From Pseudomonadota bacterium (GTDB taxonomy: Bacteria; Pseudomonadota; Gammaproteobacteria; Burkholderiales; Burkholderiaceae_C): a DNA stretch of 55,195 bases. Positions 16,962 through 26,305 of the stretch are shown here, piece after piece. Position 1 is the first letter of the stretch. The number at the start of each line of letters is the position of its first letter. The translations under genes were made by a program, and so were the position numbers. The stretch lies in assembly GCA_018241185.1 (NCBI GenBank), contig JAFEEH010000254.1:1-55195 (forward strand). The letters are read 5' to 3'. The notes below the pieces were generated by a model, which made no database searches, was not told the DNA's origin, and saw only the letters and a list, made by a program, of their open reading frames with translations.

Positions 16962-18362
16962 TCAAGCGGGGCGTGCAGGGCGGTCGATCCGACGGGCGGC
17001 GATTGCTTCAGCAGCACCAATGCGCAGTCCACGGGCCGCCGGTGCGATCGCCGCGGGCGCGAAGCGCAAGGCCAAGACCCCGAACGCCAGCAACAGGCCA
17101 ATGGCGGCGTTGACGGTCAACTGTCCGATGGCGGACCAAGTGGCCAGCGCGACCGCCAGCGTCAGCCAGACGAGCAGCGGCGAGGGCGAGCCGCTGCGCG
17201 CCGCCACGCGCCAGGCAGCCAGCAGGCCGACCAGCGCAATGGCCAACTTGGCCAAGATAAACATGGCGCCCATGAGGCCGCCCTCCAGCAGTGTGCGGGC
17301 GGACTCCGTTTCAGCCAGCAGAAAGCTGCGTTCGCCGGTCTGGAAGTACCCGGCGAGGTTGGAGCCGGAGCCCAGCCCGTGTCCCAGCCAGGTCATGCGG
17401 TTGTAGGTTTCGGGTTCGCCGGCAAAAATGGCGGTGATCCGCTCGCCGAGGTTTTCCGCCTCGGACGCCGCCTCGAAGCGCTGCTGTGTCGCCTCCACCG
17501 CGTCACCGAACACGAGCGAGGCGCCTGCCAGCAGCAGGCCCGAGAGGACCAGCCCGGCCAAGGCATACAGCTTGGTCGCGCCGCGGGAGAACCACATCGA
17601 ACCCAGCAAGTAACCGCCTAGCATCACGCCGTAGAGGATGATCGCCGCGCGGGAGCCGCTGAGGATCGTGCCGACCAGCAGCGATGCGAAAGCCAACGCG
17701 AAGAGCAGCCGCGTGCTGCCGCTGCGGGGTGCCAAGCGCGGATAGGCGAACGCCGCCGGGAGCGCTAGCGCCAAGAAGGTGGTGTAGCCCAGCGTGAAGC
17801 TGAAAGTGCCGGTGGGTCGCACGATGCCTGCCACCACCACGAAGATGTCGCGCTCATCGGTGTCCAGCTGGAGATTGATGAGGGCGCCTGGCGGCGACCG
17901 CTGCTGCAGAACGACCAGCGGCGTCATCAGGATCAGCAGCACCAGCACCACCTGGATGCTGCGGCGGTAGTCCAGTGCGGTCATCGAGATCGCGGCGGCA
18001 TACCCGAACCATAGGTACAGAAGCCAGAAGCGCAGCCCGATCAGCAGAACCTCCGGCGAGGACTGGTTGACGACGATCTGGACCAACCCCCAGGTGATCA
18101 ACAGACCGCTCCAGACCAGCAGCAACTGCGCAGGCAGGCGCGAGAAGGAGAGTGCGCCGCGCCGGATGGCGTACCACACCGTATAGATCGCCAACAGATC
18201 GCGCAGCAGCACCAGGGGCAGTGTCAACGAGCTTGAAACCCATTTGCGCAGGGCGCCTTCGAGCACAACAATAAGCAGCACCGCGACGAAGAGCTTGCCG
18301 GCGCGGCTCATCCTGGGGGACGCGTCGCGCGACCTGGGCAGGGGATAAGGTGAAGTCGTCAT
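16962..18362 (-). CDS. O-antigen-ligase-fold polysaccharide polymerase (Wzy candidate)
   Basis: This is a 466-aa, highly hydrophobic protein with about 10-12 membrane helices (for example LFVAVLLIVVLEGALRKWV, LLLVWSGLLITWGLVQIVV, STRLLFALAFASLLVGTIL). A large periplasmic loop near residues 280-360 contains YNRMTWLGHGLGSGSN and FLLAETESARTLLEGG, matching the layout of Wzy and O-antigen ligase family proteins. SGSRAAI in mid-protein is also typical. Being the only such protein in an operon with a flippase and an initiating transferase, it is the probable polymerase of the repeat unit. Its ATG overlaps the upstream stop. Confidence 0.8.
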   Translation of the reverse strand: MTTSPYPLPRSRDASPRMSRAGKLFVAVLLIVVLEGALRKWVSSSLTLPLVLLRDLLAIYTVWYAIRRGALSFSRLPAQLLLVWSGLLITWGLVQIVVNQSSPEVLLIGLRFWLLYLWFGYAAAISMTALDYRRSIQVVLVLLILMTPLVVLQQRSPPGALINLQLDTDERDIFVVVAGIVRPTGTFSFTLGYTTFLALALPAAFAYPRLAPRSGSTRLLFALAFASLLVGTILSGSRAAIILYGVMLGGYLLGSMWFSRGATKLYALAGLVLSGLLLAGASLVFGDAVEATQQRFEAASEAENLGERITAIFAGEPETYNRMTWLGHGLGSGSNLAGYFQTGERSFLLAETESARTLLEGGLMGAMFILAKLAIALVGLLAAWRVAARSGSPSPLLVWLTLAVALATWSAIGQLTVNAAIGLLLAFGVLALRFAPAAIAPAARGLRIGAAEAIAARRIDRPARPA

Positions 18363-19552
18363 GCTGTCAATCGCTCCCGGAACAGTTCACGGGCCCGGCG
18401 CCGATAGCTGCGCCAAGTGAACTCCTGCGCGGCCCGTAGAGCGTGCGCACGAGCATCGCGCAGCCGCTGCGGCTCGCCCAGCAGCGCGCGCACCTGTCGA
18501 TATAGCGACTCCACATCGGGCTCGACAATCCAGCCGCTGCCGGTGTACTGCTCGATGATGGCCTTGGCGCCGGTTTGGGTCGACACGATGGCGGGGGTGC
18601 CGCAGGCCATCGCTTCGGCGACCACCATACCGAACGAATCGAAGCGCGATGGCAGCAGCAGGCAATCCGACTCGCCCAGCATCGCATAGAGTTGCGACTG
18701 TGGAACGCTGGGGTGATAGACCGCATTGGGGGTGTCGTTCACCAGCGCCAGCAGTTCGCCATCGCCCACGCCGCCAACGAAGTGCACTTCGCAGGACAGC
18801 CCTTCGCAGTGCAGTCGGCGGAACACGGAGACGATGGTGTCGATCGCCTTGCGATAGCTGAGCACGCCGGCAAAGACGAAGCGGGGTTTGGCGTGAGTGG
18901 TGACGGGTTGCGGCTGGTCGAAGGGCAACTCGGCGCCCAGCAGCAGCGAATGCACCTTCTCGACCGGCACCGAGTGGTCGGTATAGCTGCGCGCCGCTAG
19001 CGGGGAGCAGGTCAGCACCAGATCGGCCTGTGCAACCTCCAAATCCTTGCGCCGGTTGATCTCGTCGGTGTAGGCAGTGTTTGGCACGTCCATCAGGCGC
19101 GCGCCAGCAGCGTGGTGCAGCGAAGGTGCGTCCAATACGCATAGTGCATCGATCGCCTTGGCGGCACAGAAGGTGTGATACGCCGCGTTCTCGTAGGCCA
19201 CCACCACCTTCGGCCGCAGTTGGGCGATCTGGCGCGCGGTCCACCAGTCGTAGGCGTGCTGCATCCGATGAAAGAAGTCCGACTTCGAGTACGGCAGCGG
19301 CAGCGCCATGCCGATGCGAGCCAGCAGTTGGAACGACGCCGGGTGGCGGCGCAGTGTGTGCGGGATGTCGACCCGCCGTATGCGTTGCTTATAGCGGTTT
19401 GGCAGCCAGAAGGGAACATCGCTGCCGTCAGCCGTTACCGGCACGCCGGACCAGAACGCCTGCAGCAGGTCTTCCTCGTGCAGCGCCAGTGCGAGTTGGT
19501 GCGAATGCTGCAAGCCGAAATGGCTCACGAAAACCGAACCCGGCGGCGTCAT
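18359..19552 (-). CDS. GT4 glycosyltransferase
   Basis: This GT-B enzyme (397 aa) begins MTPPGSVFVSHFGLQHSHQL. Its C-terminal domain carries FVFAGVLSYRKAIDT, VHFVGGVGDGELL and the donor-site motif LLLPSRFDSFGMVVAEAMAC. The N-terminal domain contains a conserved CVLDAPSLHH segment. Its ATG overlaps the stop of the upstream glycosyltransferase (ATGA) and its own stop overlaps the polymerase start in the same way, indicating coupled expression. The donor sugar is unknown. Confidence 0.87.
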   Translation of the reverse strand: MTPPGSVFVSHFGLQHSHQLALALHEEDLLQAFWSGVPVTADGSDVPFWLPNRYKQRIRRVDIPHTLRRHPASFQLLARIGMALPLPYSKSDFFHRMQHAYDWWTARQIAQLRPKVVVAYENAAYHTFCAAKAIDALCVLDAPSLHHAAGARLMDVPNTAYTDEINRRKDLEVAQADLVLTCSPLAARSYTDHSVPVEKVHSLLLGAELPFDQPQPVTTHAKPRFVFAGVLSYRKAIDTIVSVFRRLHCEGLSCEVHFVGGVGDGELLALVNDTPNAVYHPSVPQSQLYAMLGESDCLLLPSRFDSFGMVVAEAMACGTPAIVSTQTGAKAIIEQYTGSGWIVEPDVESLYRQVRALLGEPQRLRDARAHALRAAQEFTWRSYRRRARELFRERLTA

Positions 19553-20676
19553 GCGGAGGTTTCTCTCTTCTGGGAGCCTTGCTGATGCTCGCCGCGGGAC
19601 GAGAAGGAGTCGTCGAATGTCATGGCCAGTTCGTCATGGACGGCTCTCGAGGTCTGCCGCTTCCGGATGGTGGACAGGTGCTCGAGGTATTCGGCCGCGA
19701 CAGAGGAGGCACGGTAGGGCGTCAGGTGGAGATCCACGGCTGAGTCCAAGGCTTCCGCAGATGGTTCGGCGCGTCGCTGCAGTTCCTTCTCAAGCATGTC
19801 GGCGAGCGATTCCGCGCTTCCGGGCCTGAACAACCGTCCGCACGCGCCCACCGCTTCGGGCAACCCGCCGATGTCACTGGCGACCACCCGCAGGCCGCAA
19901 GCCAACCCCTCGAGGACCACCACACCAAAGGGCTCCTGCCATCGCGACGGCACCACCAAAACGCGATGGGCGGCGAGCGTGCGGGCGAGGGCAGGCCCCG
20001 ATCGTTTGCCGAGAAATGCGATCGACTCGGCGAGGCCGAGGCGATCAGCCTGGTCGCGCAGCGCGGCCTCCTCGGGGCCCGACCCCACAATCGACAGGGT
20101 CGGGCGGATGCCGCGCGCGTGGAGGACGGCCATCGCATCGACGAGCAGATCCACGCCTTTGTCGTCGACCAGCCGCCCCAGGAACACCAGATCGCCAAGC
20201 GGCGTCCTCTGTGGTTGTGGTTTGAAAGTTTGGTCGTCGTATGGGTTGCGTATCACCCCGACCCGACCGGGCAGGCTCGCCGCCACTGCACCGCTGACCG
20301 CCAAGTTCTTGGTAACCCAATGCATTGCCAGCCGCTTCACGCGGTCTTGCCAGGCCACCGTCCCATCGGGCCGCTGGAGCCAGGTGTGGTACGTGACCAG
20401 GGAGGGCGTTCGCAGCAGAACGGCCGGCCACAGGTAACGCAGGGAAATGTTGGACTGCAGGTGAACATCGCACCATTGCAGCAGCCGTGCGGTCTGTCTC
20501 GCGTTCGGACGCCGGTAAACCTCGTAAGGTAGCGCATCCTCTCCGTCGGCTGGCGTGTGGGTGATGACGCGGACATGGTGTCCCGCCGCGACGAACTCGC
20601 GAGCAAGCGTGGCCGACACGAATTCGATGCCGCCGAGCTGCGGCAGAAAAGCGTGGCTCGTGAGAAGGATGTTCAT
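19549..20676 (-). CDS. GT4 glycosyltransferase
   Basis: This GT-B enzyme (375 aa) starts MNILLTSHAFLPQLGGIEFV, the classic N-terminal glycine-rich loop of GT4 enzymes. LVFLGRLVDDKGVDLLVDAM, SIVGSGPEEAAL and PFGVVVLEGLACGLRVVASD mark the donor domain. The ATG at 20676 was chosen because the family begins there; an upstream ATG at 20760 overlaps the flippase stop (ATGA) and would add a 28-residue tail of low-complexity character. It probably adds one of the first sugars after the initiating one, but that is inferred from order only. Confidence 0.87.
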   Translation of the reverse strand: MNILLTSHAFLPQLGGIEFVSATLAREFVAAGHHVRVITHTPADGEDALPYEVYRRPNARQTARLLQWCDVHLQSNISLRYLWPAVLLRTPSLVTYHTWLQRPDGTVAWQDRVKRLAMHWVTKNLAVSGAVAASLPGRVGVIRNPYDDQTFKPQPQRTPLGDLVFLGRLVDDKGVDLLVDAMAVLHARGIRPTLSIVGSGPEEAALRDQADRLGLAESIAFLGKRSGPALARTLAAHRVLVVPSRWQEPFGVVVLEGLACGLRVVASDIGGLPEAVGACGRLFRPGSAESLADMLEKELQRRAEPSAEALDSAVDLHLTPYRASSVAAEYLEHLSTIRKRQTSRAVHDELAMTFDDSFSSRGEHQQGSQKRETSA

Positions 20677-20756
20677 CGGACCCGTCGATCCGTGGACGCG
20701 CACCGCCGGACCGCCGGGGCGCTCCTGGCTGCATGGCGGCACGAAGGAGGCGCCGA

Positions 20757-22097
20757 TCATTTCAGATCCCCTCTCACATGCGCATGCACCAGGTCTGCCA
20801 AGGTCGCGCTGATCATGGCGAGCGGAAAGCCGAACTGGAACATCAGCACACCTTTCAGTGTGGCCAGATCCAGAAAGCTGGGGCACAACGCACACCACAG
20901 GCAGAACACCGGAATCTGGATCAGGGTCCAGCGGTTCCATCCACGGTTGGCGGCCAGCCGCCACATCGTCATCGAGAGGATCACCGTCGCGCTGTAGATG
21001 CTGGCGATCAGCACTTCGTGCTGCAGGTGAGCGTAGTTCGGGCCGATGAGCAGGAGCAGCAACGACGGTGCCAGCGCTGCGATCACGACCAGCACCAGAC
21101 CTGGCACCAGCCCGAGAAGCGACCAGGCCATGAAGGTGGACAGCGTGCGACTCTTCGTCTGGCTGAAGCGTGGAATCGCAAAGGCGGACACGAGCATGGA
21201 CACGGGCACGAAAAGCTGCGCGAGGCGGCCCAGCGCCCCGAACGATGCGGTCTCCACCGGAGCACTCATCGCCGCCAGCAGAAACATCGGAATCTGCGAC
21301 TGGATGCAGTAATACAGTTCGACCGGCAACTGTCGCAGGGTGACGGATCGAATCTCCTTGCGATCGGACTCCACCAGCTTGGCAGAGTCCACCGGAACTT
21401 CCTGCCTCGCCCATTTCTGCACGAACGGGACGCGCAGCGTGGCGCCGATGACAGCCAGGGCGGTCACCAGGAGGATCGACACGCCGTTCAGCAGATGAAG
21501 CAGGGCGACCGCCGCGAGCCGGGCTGCTCCCAATGCGGCTTCGAGCGATTGCAGACGTGCCGCCCGCTGCGCGAATAGCAGGATCTGGTCCGTGATGTGG
21601 GACTTCAGCTCCATGAACCACTGGATCATCAGCAGGGTCAGCAGCGCGACCACCAGCCACACCGACGCGCCCGCCTTGAGCAGCAGCCAACTGGCGATCG
21701 CAAGAAAAAACGGCAGGACCACCGCGGAGATCAGATGTCGTTCGCGCCGGCAGGCGGCGAGCGCTTCGGCCGCACGCTGGCGATCGGGCCAGACTCGGCC
21801 GACGATGGTCGAAAAGGCGATGTTGACGCCGCCCATGGTCAGCACCGTCAGCGCTCCGGTCAATATGGCGAGCACCGTGTAGATCGCATAGTCGTTGACG
21901 CTCAACCATCGCGTCAACAGCAAGCCTGTGACGGCCGAGAGTCCCTGCGCCGCGAGCGCGCCGGTCAGAAACCCGGCAACACTCTTGAACCGGCCTCGCC
22001 ATGACGCATTCATGCGACGCTTGTCCTCCCGCCGTGGCTGTGGAGATGCCACCAGGTCCTGCTCGAGCGCGACGGTGCCTTGGACGGGGTTTTCCAT
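20757..22097 (-). CDS. Polysaccharide flippase-like membrane protein (Wzx candidate)
   Basis: This multi-pass inner-membrane protein of the MOP/oligosaccharide flippase type has about 12 predicted helices (for example FLTGALAAQGLSAVTGLLLT, AIYTVLAILTGALTVLTMGG, LVVALLTLLMIQWFMELK). The early TRWLSVNDYAIYTVL segment resembles the start of Wzx-type proteins. It would move the lipid-linked repeat unit to the periplasmic face. The ATG at 22097 gives 446 aa. An internal ATG at 22013, preceded by GGGAGG 11 nt upstream, is a credible alternative that begins just before the first helix. Sequence drift is high in this family, so the call rests on topology and context. Confidence 0.8.
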   Translation of the reverse strand: MENPVQGTVALEQDLVASPQPRREDKRRMNASWRGRFKSVAGFLTGALAAQGLSAVTGLLLTRWLSVNDYAIYTVLAILTGALTVLTMGGVNIAFSTIVGRVWPDRQRAAEALAACRRERHLISAVVLPFFLAIASWLLLKAGASVWLVVALLTLLMIQWFMELKSHITDQILLFAQRAARLQSLEAALGAARLAAVALLHLLNGVSILLVTALAVIGATLRVPFVQKWARQEVPVDSAKLVESDRKEIRSVTLRQLPVELYYCIQSQIPMFLLAAMSAPVETASFGALGRLAQLFVPVSMLVSAFAIPRFSQTKSRTLSTFMAWSLLGLVPGLVLVVIAALAPSLLLLLIGPNYAHLQHEVLIASIYSATVILSMTMWRLAANRGWNRWTLIQIPVFCLWCALCPSFLDLATLKGVLMFQFGFPLAMISATLADLVHAHVRGDLK

Positions 22098-22172
22098 GGG
22101 ATCGTCAGGGGCGGGCGAAGCGGATCGGATTTGCAAAGGCGGATTCTGACCCTGCCTCGGCGGGGATCACGC

Positions 22173-22895
22173 TCAGCGCGACCCCTCGGCCATGAACACC
22201 GCACGGAAGGTGCGCAGCAGAATCTTGATGTCGAGCCAGAGCGACCAGTTGTCGACATAGTAGGCATCGAGCTCGACGCGCTTGGCATAGGGAAGGCGGT
22301 TGCGGCCGCTCACCTGCCACAGCCCGGTGATACCCGGGCGCATGGCGCAGTAATGCGACCAGTGCTTGCCGTACAGGCTTCGTTGCCGTTCCATGCAGGG
22401 CCGCGGACCGACGAGGCTCATGTCTCCCTTGAGCACGTTCCAGAACTGCGGCAGTTCGTCCAGGCTGGCACGGCGGATCAGATGGCCCATGGGGGTGATG
22501 CGAGGATCCTCCTCCAGCTTCTGGAAGGTGTCCCATTGCGTACGCGCCATGTCGTTCTTGCTCAGAAAATCGTCGAGCACGGCATCTGAGTTGTGGACCA
22601 TGGACCGGAACTTGTAGAACTTGAAGCGTTCTCCGTTCTGGCCCAGGCGGCTCTGCCAGTAGTGGATCGGCGCGCCCATGCTGATGCGCACGCAGAGTGC
22701 GACCAGCAGGTACACCGGACCCAGCAGCGCAAAGAACACCAAGGCGCCCACGATGTCCATCGACCGCTTTGCGGCACGTTCCAGCCAATGCATCTTCCGG
22801 CCAACCACCGGATTCGGCGTGGCAGCAGTGCCCCCACCTCCAGGTGGCATGTGGCGTGCGATGGGCCCTTGCGCTGTCGAGTCAGAACGAAACAT
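22173..22895 (-). CDS. Undecaprenyl-phosphate sugar phosphotransferase (initiating transferase)
   Basis: This is a WbaP/WcaJ-family bacterial sugar transferase that puts the first hexose-1-phosphate onto undecaprenyl phosphate. One hydrophobic segment (SMDIVGALVFFALLGPVYLL) precedes the catalytic domain with FKFYKFRSMV, DELPQFWNVLKGDMSLVGPR and RPGITGLWQVSGR. It is the short, single-domain form (240 aa) without the N-terminal four-helix region and CoA-binding-like domain of longer members. The start at 22895 is chosen because GAAGG lies 8 nt upstream; ATG codons at 22901 and further upstream are alternatives. It is the first gene of the ten-gene leftward operon. Confidence 0.93.
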   Translation of the reverse strand: MFRSDSTAQGPIARHMPPGGGGTAATPNPVVGRKMHWLERAAKRSMDIVGALVFFALLGPVYLLVALCVRISMGAPIHYWQSRLGQNGERFKFYKFRSMVHNSDAVLDDFLSKNDMARTQWDTFQKLEEDPRITPMGHLIRRASLDELPQFWNVLKGDMSLVGPRPCMERQRSLYGKHWSHYCAMRPGITGLWQVSGRNRLPYAKRVELDAYYVDNWSLWLDIKILLRTFRAVFMAEGSR

Positions 22896-23368
22896 CACCA
22901 TTTCCTTCGAGAGGGGTGCCTTGCTGCCAGGGCGCTGAGACACCTGTCAAAGTAACTCTTTTCTACTAATGGGCCGCCATTGAATCACAGGCGATCCGCC
23001 TTGTCGTGTCAGCATTGGTCGTATGCCGTTTGCGACAAAATATGTAACTTGCTGCCTCGTTCCCGACCCTCTCGACCGCCCCGATCTTCGGTTGTTGCGC
23101 TGCAGCAAGGTGATTCAAATTGTAGTCCTTTCGGCTGACAGATATCTGAATTTCTAACTTAAGTACTCTTTTTCGTGGCCTAGTTCACCGCTCTGGGGCG
23201 AGACTCGATGTTTGTAACAAAAGTGTTTTGCAAGGCACAGTTCAGCAGCCGGGAAACAAATGCAAAACGCCCGCTCCGAGGGCCGGAGCGGGCGTTTCGT
23301 GTTGGCCCGGTGTGGCGGTGGGCCTCCGCCGCCCTGCGGGCGGCCGGGTCAGGGCGCTGGGGTGCCCG
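22896..23368. other. 473-bp intergenic region: promoter region of the synthesis operon and end of rne
   Basis: The region is strikingly more AT-rich than its surroundings, especially 22950-23230. The rne terminator lies at its right (23265-23297). On the minus strand a TACAAT hexamer at 23119-23124 could be a -10 element for the synthesis operon, but no good -35 element stands 16-18 bp upstream, so activation by a regulator or another sigma factor is possible. That would leave a leader of about 210 nt. I see no convincing gene in it. Confidence 0.5.
23265..23297 (-). terminator. Intrinsic terminator of rne
   Basis: AAACGCCCGCTCCG (23265-23278) and CGGAGCGGGCGTTT (23284-23297) form a perfect 14-bp stem with a 5-nt loop. 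On the minus strand the stem ends in GTTT, followed by TGCATTTGTTT. It lies 72 nt beyond the rne stop codon. Confidence 0.88.
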
Positions 23369-26305
23369 TCACGATGGACTGTTTTCGAAGGGCAAGGTCA
23401 AGGTCGCCAGATCCTTGCGGGTCTCTACCAGTACCAATGGGCCGTCGTCGAGGACGACCACGGCGGGTCGCTCGCGCGGGACGTGGATCGGACGAGGCTC
23501 GGCGTCGATGGCCGCCCGTACCGCCGCCACACGCTCGGCGTCCGAGTTGACCCACTGCAAGCCGGCACCCTCGGCGATCCGGGCCAGTTCCGCTGCAGGC
23601 AGGTCGAAGGCAGACACCTTGGGCAGCGCCGGTCGGCTTGAGGACGGCCTTGCGGGAGCGGGCGGCGCAGACACCGTCGCCGCAGCAGGAGGCGTCGGCG
23701 TCCCGCCTGCCGCGGCCGCCATCGGCGAGTCAACTGTTGCTTCGGCTTCATTTGCAGATTGCGCGGTCGGCGCCCCGATGCCGGTTTCGCGCTCACCTTC
23801 ACGGCCCTCGCGCGGCGCGCGTTCGCGGCGGTCCCTGCCATACCGGTCGCGAGACCGTCCGCGTCGGTCATCGCCCTCGCGGCGTGCGATGTCGCCCTCG
23901 ACTGGCGAGTCTTGAGGTGCAGCGCCGTTTGCCACCGGGGCGTCGACGACTTCGCCGCTCTCGCTCCGTTCGGCGGCTTCGGCCGGCCTCGGAGCTCGGC
24001 GTTCGCGCCGGCCTTCACGCGGCGCCTGCTCGTCGCCTGCGCCGGAGAGGTCCGAGGCTGCGGCGCGGGGTTCGCGGACGACGCCCTCGTCGCGGCGCGC
24101 GTCGCCGCGATCGCGGCGGTCACCCTGACGGCCGCGCGGTGCGCGTTCGGCGCCGGCCTCACGCTGCTCGTCGGTTGCCGCCGACACGGCGCCCTGGGCC
24201 GGCGCTGCCTTGTCGCCCAACTCCTGGTCGCGGGCTTCGATCGACTCGCGACGCTCGCCACGGCTGCCGCGGCGCTCGCCATCGCGCGGCGGACGTGCAT
24301 CGCCGCGCAGTTCGCGGCTTCCTTCGACGCGGCCCTCGCGGCGTGTGTCACTGCCACCGCCCTCACGGCGCTCACCGTTGCCGCGGCCCCCGCGGCGTTC
24401 GCCGTCGCGGGCGGAACGACCTTCACCATCACGACCGCGGCCTTCGCCACGACCGCCGCGGCGCTGCTCGCCCCGACCGCCCTCGCGGCGCGCCGGCTTG
24501 GCCGCGTCGGCCGCCGGCTCAGCCGGCGCAGGCGCTGGTGCCGGGGCGGGTGCGCCCTGGGCGCCGCCACCGAACAATCCCTTGAGCCAGGCGAAGAAGC
24601 CGCGTTCGGCCGGTGCACGCGGCGTCGCCGGAGCTGGTGCGGCCACCGGGGCTTGCACCGGCGCGGGCGCCGCGACTTCCTTGGGCGCCACCACGGGCGC
24701 CGGCGCATCGGGCAGCACGCCCTTGATGACCGGGGTCTGCCTGTTGGTCGGTTCCTGCGCGCGTCGCGTGACGTGGGTCGGGTCCTCGACTTCCTCGGCC
24801 ATGGTGTAGCTGGCGCGCAGGTGGTCCAGGCGCGGGTCGTCGTGCTTGAGGCGCTCGAGCTTGTAGTTCGGCGTCTCCAGCGTCTTGTTGGGCACCATCA
24901 GCACGTTCACGCGCTGCTTCAACTCGATCTTGGTGATCTCGGTGCGCTTCTCGTTCAGGAGGAATGAGGCCACTTCGACCGGCACCTGCACATGCACGGC
25001 GGCCGTGTTGTCCTTCATCGACTCTTCCTGAATGATCCGCAGGATCTGCAGGGCGCTCGACTCGGTGTCGCGGATGTGGCCCGAGCCGCCGCAGCGCGGG
25101 CAGGGGATCGACGAGCCTTCCGACAGCGCCGGCTTCAGGCGCTGGCGGCTCATTTCCATGAGGCCGAACTTGCTGATCGAGCCGAACTGCACGCGGGCGC
25201 GGTCCTGGCGCAGCGCGTCGCGCAGGCGGCTTTCGACCTCGCGGCGGTTCTTCGACTCGTCCATGTCGATGAAGTCGATCACGATCAGGCCGCCCAGGTC
25301 GCGCAGTCGCATCTGGCGGGCCACTTCGTCGGCAGCCTCGAGGTTGGTGCGGGTTGCGGTCTCCTCGATGTCGCCGCCCTTGATGGCGCGGGCCGAGTTG
25401 ACGTCGACCGAGACCAGCGCCTCGGTGTGGTCGATCACGATCGCGCCGCCCGAGGGCAGTTGCACGGTGCGGGCGTAGGCCGACTCGATCTGGTGCTCGA
25501 TCTGGAAGCGGCTGAACAGCGCCGCATCGTCGCGGTAGCGCTTCACGCGGGCGGCATGCTCGGGCATGACGTGCGCCATGAACTGCTGCGCCTGCTCGTA
25601 GATGTCGTCGGTGTCGATGAGGATGTCGCCGATGTCGTGATTGAAGTAGTCACGAATCGCGCGGATGACCAGCGAGGATTCCTGGTAAATCAGGAACGCG
25701 CCCTTGCCGCCCTTGGCTGCGCCGTCGATGGCGGTCCACAGCTTGAGCAGGTAGTTCAGATCCCACTGCAGTTCGGGCGCCGAGCGGCCGATGCCGGCGG
25801 TGCGCGCGATGATGCTCATGCCCTTGGGGTACTCGAGCTGGTCCATCGCCTCCTTGAGCTCGGCGCGGTCCTCGCCCTCGATGCGCCGGCTCACGCCGCC
25901 GCCGCGCGGGTTGTTGGGCATCAGCACCACGTAGCGGCCGGCCAGGCTGATGAAGGTGGTGAGCGCGGCACCCTTGTTGCCGCGCTCTTCCTTCTCGACC
26001 TGGACGACGATCTCCTGGCCTTCCTTGATCGCATCCTGGATGCGGGCCGAACTGGCCGACACGCCGTCGGCGAAGTACTGTTTGGAGATTTCCTTGAACG
26101 GCAGGAATCCGTGGCGGTCTTCGCCGTAGTCGACGAAGCAGGCCTCCAGCGACGGCTCGACGCGCGTCACGACGGCCTTGTAGATGTTGCCCTTGCGCTG
26201 CTCGCGCCCTTCGATCTCGATTTCGTAGTCGAGGAGCTTCTGCCCGTCGACGATGGCCAGGCGGCGCTCTTCGGCCTGCGTGGCGTTGATCAGCATCCGT
26301 TTCAT
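23369..26305 (-). CDS. rne: Ribonuclease E
   Basis: This endoribonuclease handles mRNA decay and rRNA/tRNA processing and acts as scaffold of the RNA degradosome at the inner membrane. The N-terminal catalytic half contains an S1 domain ([20 protein letters not shown] near residues 39-58), the magnesium site DVNSAR (near 303) and VIDFIDMDE (near 345), and the Zn-link CPRCGG near 404. The C-terminal half from about residue 540 is disordered and very rich in Arg, Gly, Glu and Ala with RGG-like repeats, typical of RNA- and protein-binding scaffolds. The start [15 protein letters not shown] is the family N terminus. It is 978 aa, close to other betaproteobacterial enzymes. It is divergent from rluC, as commonly seen in proteobacteria. 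Confidence 0.97.
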   Translation of the reverse strand: MKRMLINATQAEERRLAIVDGQKLLDYEIEIEGREQRKGNIYKAVVTRVEPSLEACFVDYGEDRHGFLPFKEISKQYFADGVSASSARIQDAIKEGQEIVVQVEKEERGNKGAALTTFISLAGRYVVLMPNNPRGGGVSRRIEGEDRAELKEAMDQLEYPKGMSIIARTAGIGRSAPELQWDLNYLLKLWTAIDGAAKGGKGAFLIYQESSLVIRAIRDYFNHDIGDILIDTDDIYEQAQQFMAHVMPEHAARVKRYRDDAALFSRFQIEHQIESAYARTVQLPSGGAIVIDHTEALVSVDVNSARAIKGGDIEETATRTNLEAADEVARQMRLRDLGGLIVIDFIDMDESKNRREVESRLRDALRQDRARVQFGSISKFGLMEMSRQRLKPALSEGSSIPCPRCGGSGHIRDTESSALQILRIIQEESMKDNTAAVHVQVPVEVASFLLNEKRTEITKIELKQRVNVLMVPNKTLETPNYKLERLKHDDPRLDHLRASYTMAEEVEDPTHVTRRAQEPTNRQTPVIKGVLPDAPAPVVAPKEVAAPAPVQAPVAAPAPATPRAPAERGFFAWLKGLFGGGAQGAPAPAPAPAPAEPAADAAKPARREGGRGEQRRGGRGEGRGRDGEGRSARDGERRGGRGNGERREGGGSDTRREGRVEGSRELRGDARPPRDGERRGSRGERRESIEARDQELGDKAAPAQGAVSAATDEQREAGAERAPRGRQGDRRDRGDARRDEGVVREPRAAASDLSGAGDEQAPREGRRERRAPRPAEAAERSESGEVVDAPVANGAAPQDSPVEGDIARREGDDRRGRSRDRYGRDRRERAPREGREGERETGIGAPTAQSANEAEATVDSPMAAAAGGTPTPPAAATVSAPPAPARPSSSRPALPKVSAFDLPAAELARIAEGAGLQWVNSDAERVAAVRAAIDAEPRPIHVPRERPAVVVLDDGPLVLVETRKDLATLTLPFENSPS

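Noticed and set aside
12108-22895. Colanic acid operon proper
   Set aside because: Only WcaI- and WcaF-type genes are recognisable. The GDP-fucose genes and the other wca genes are missing, so the locus is a different polysaccharide system.
23208-23915. Plus-strand gene starting in the gap before rne
   Set aside because: It begins with a plausible ATG but runs through the rne terminator and antisense to rne; translation is arginine- and serine-rich noise.
23759-24967. Open frame of about 400 codons opposite the RNase E tail
   Set aside because: It mirrors the repetitive Arg/Gly/Glu codons of rne; alanine-rich translation without motifs.
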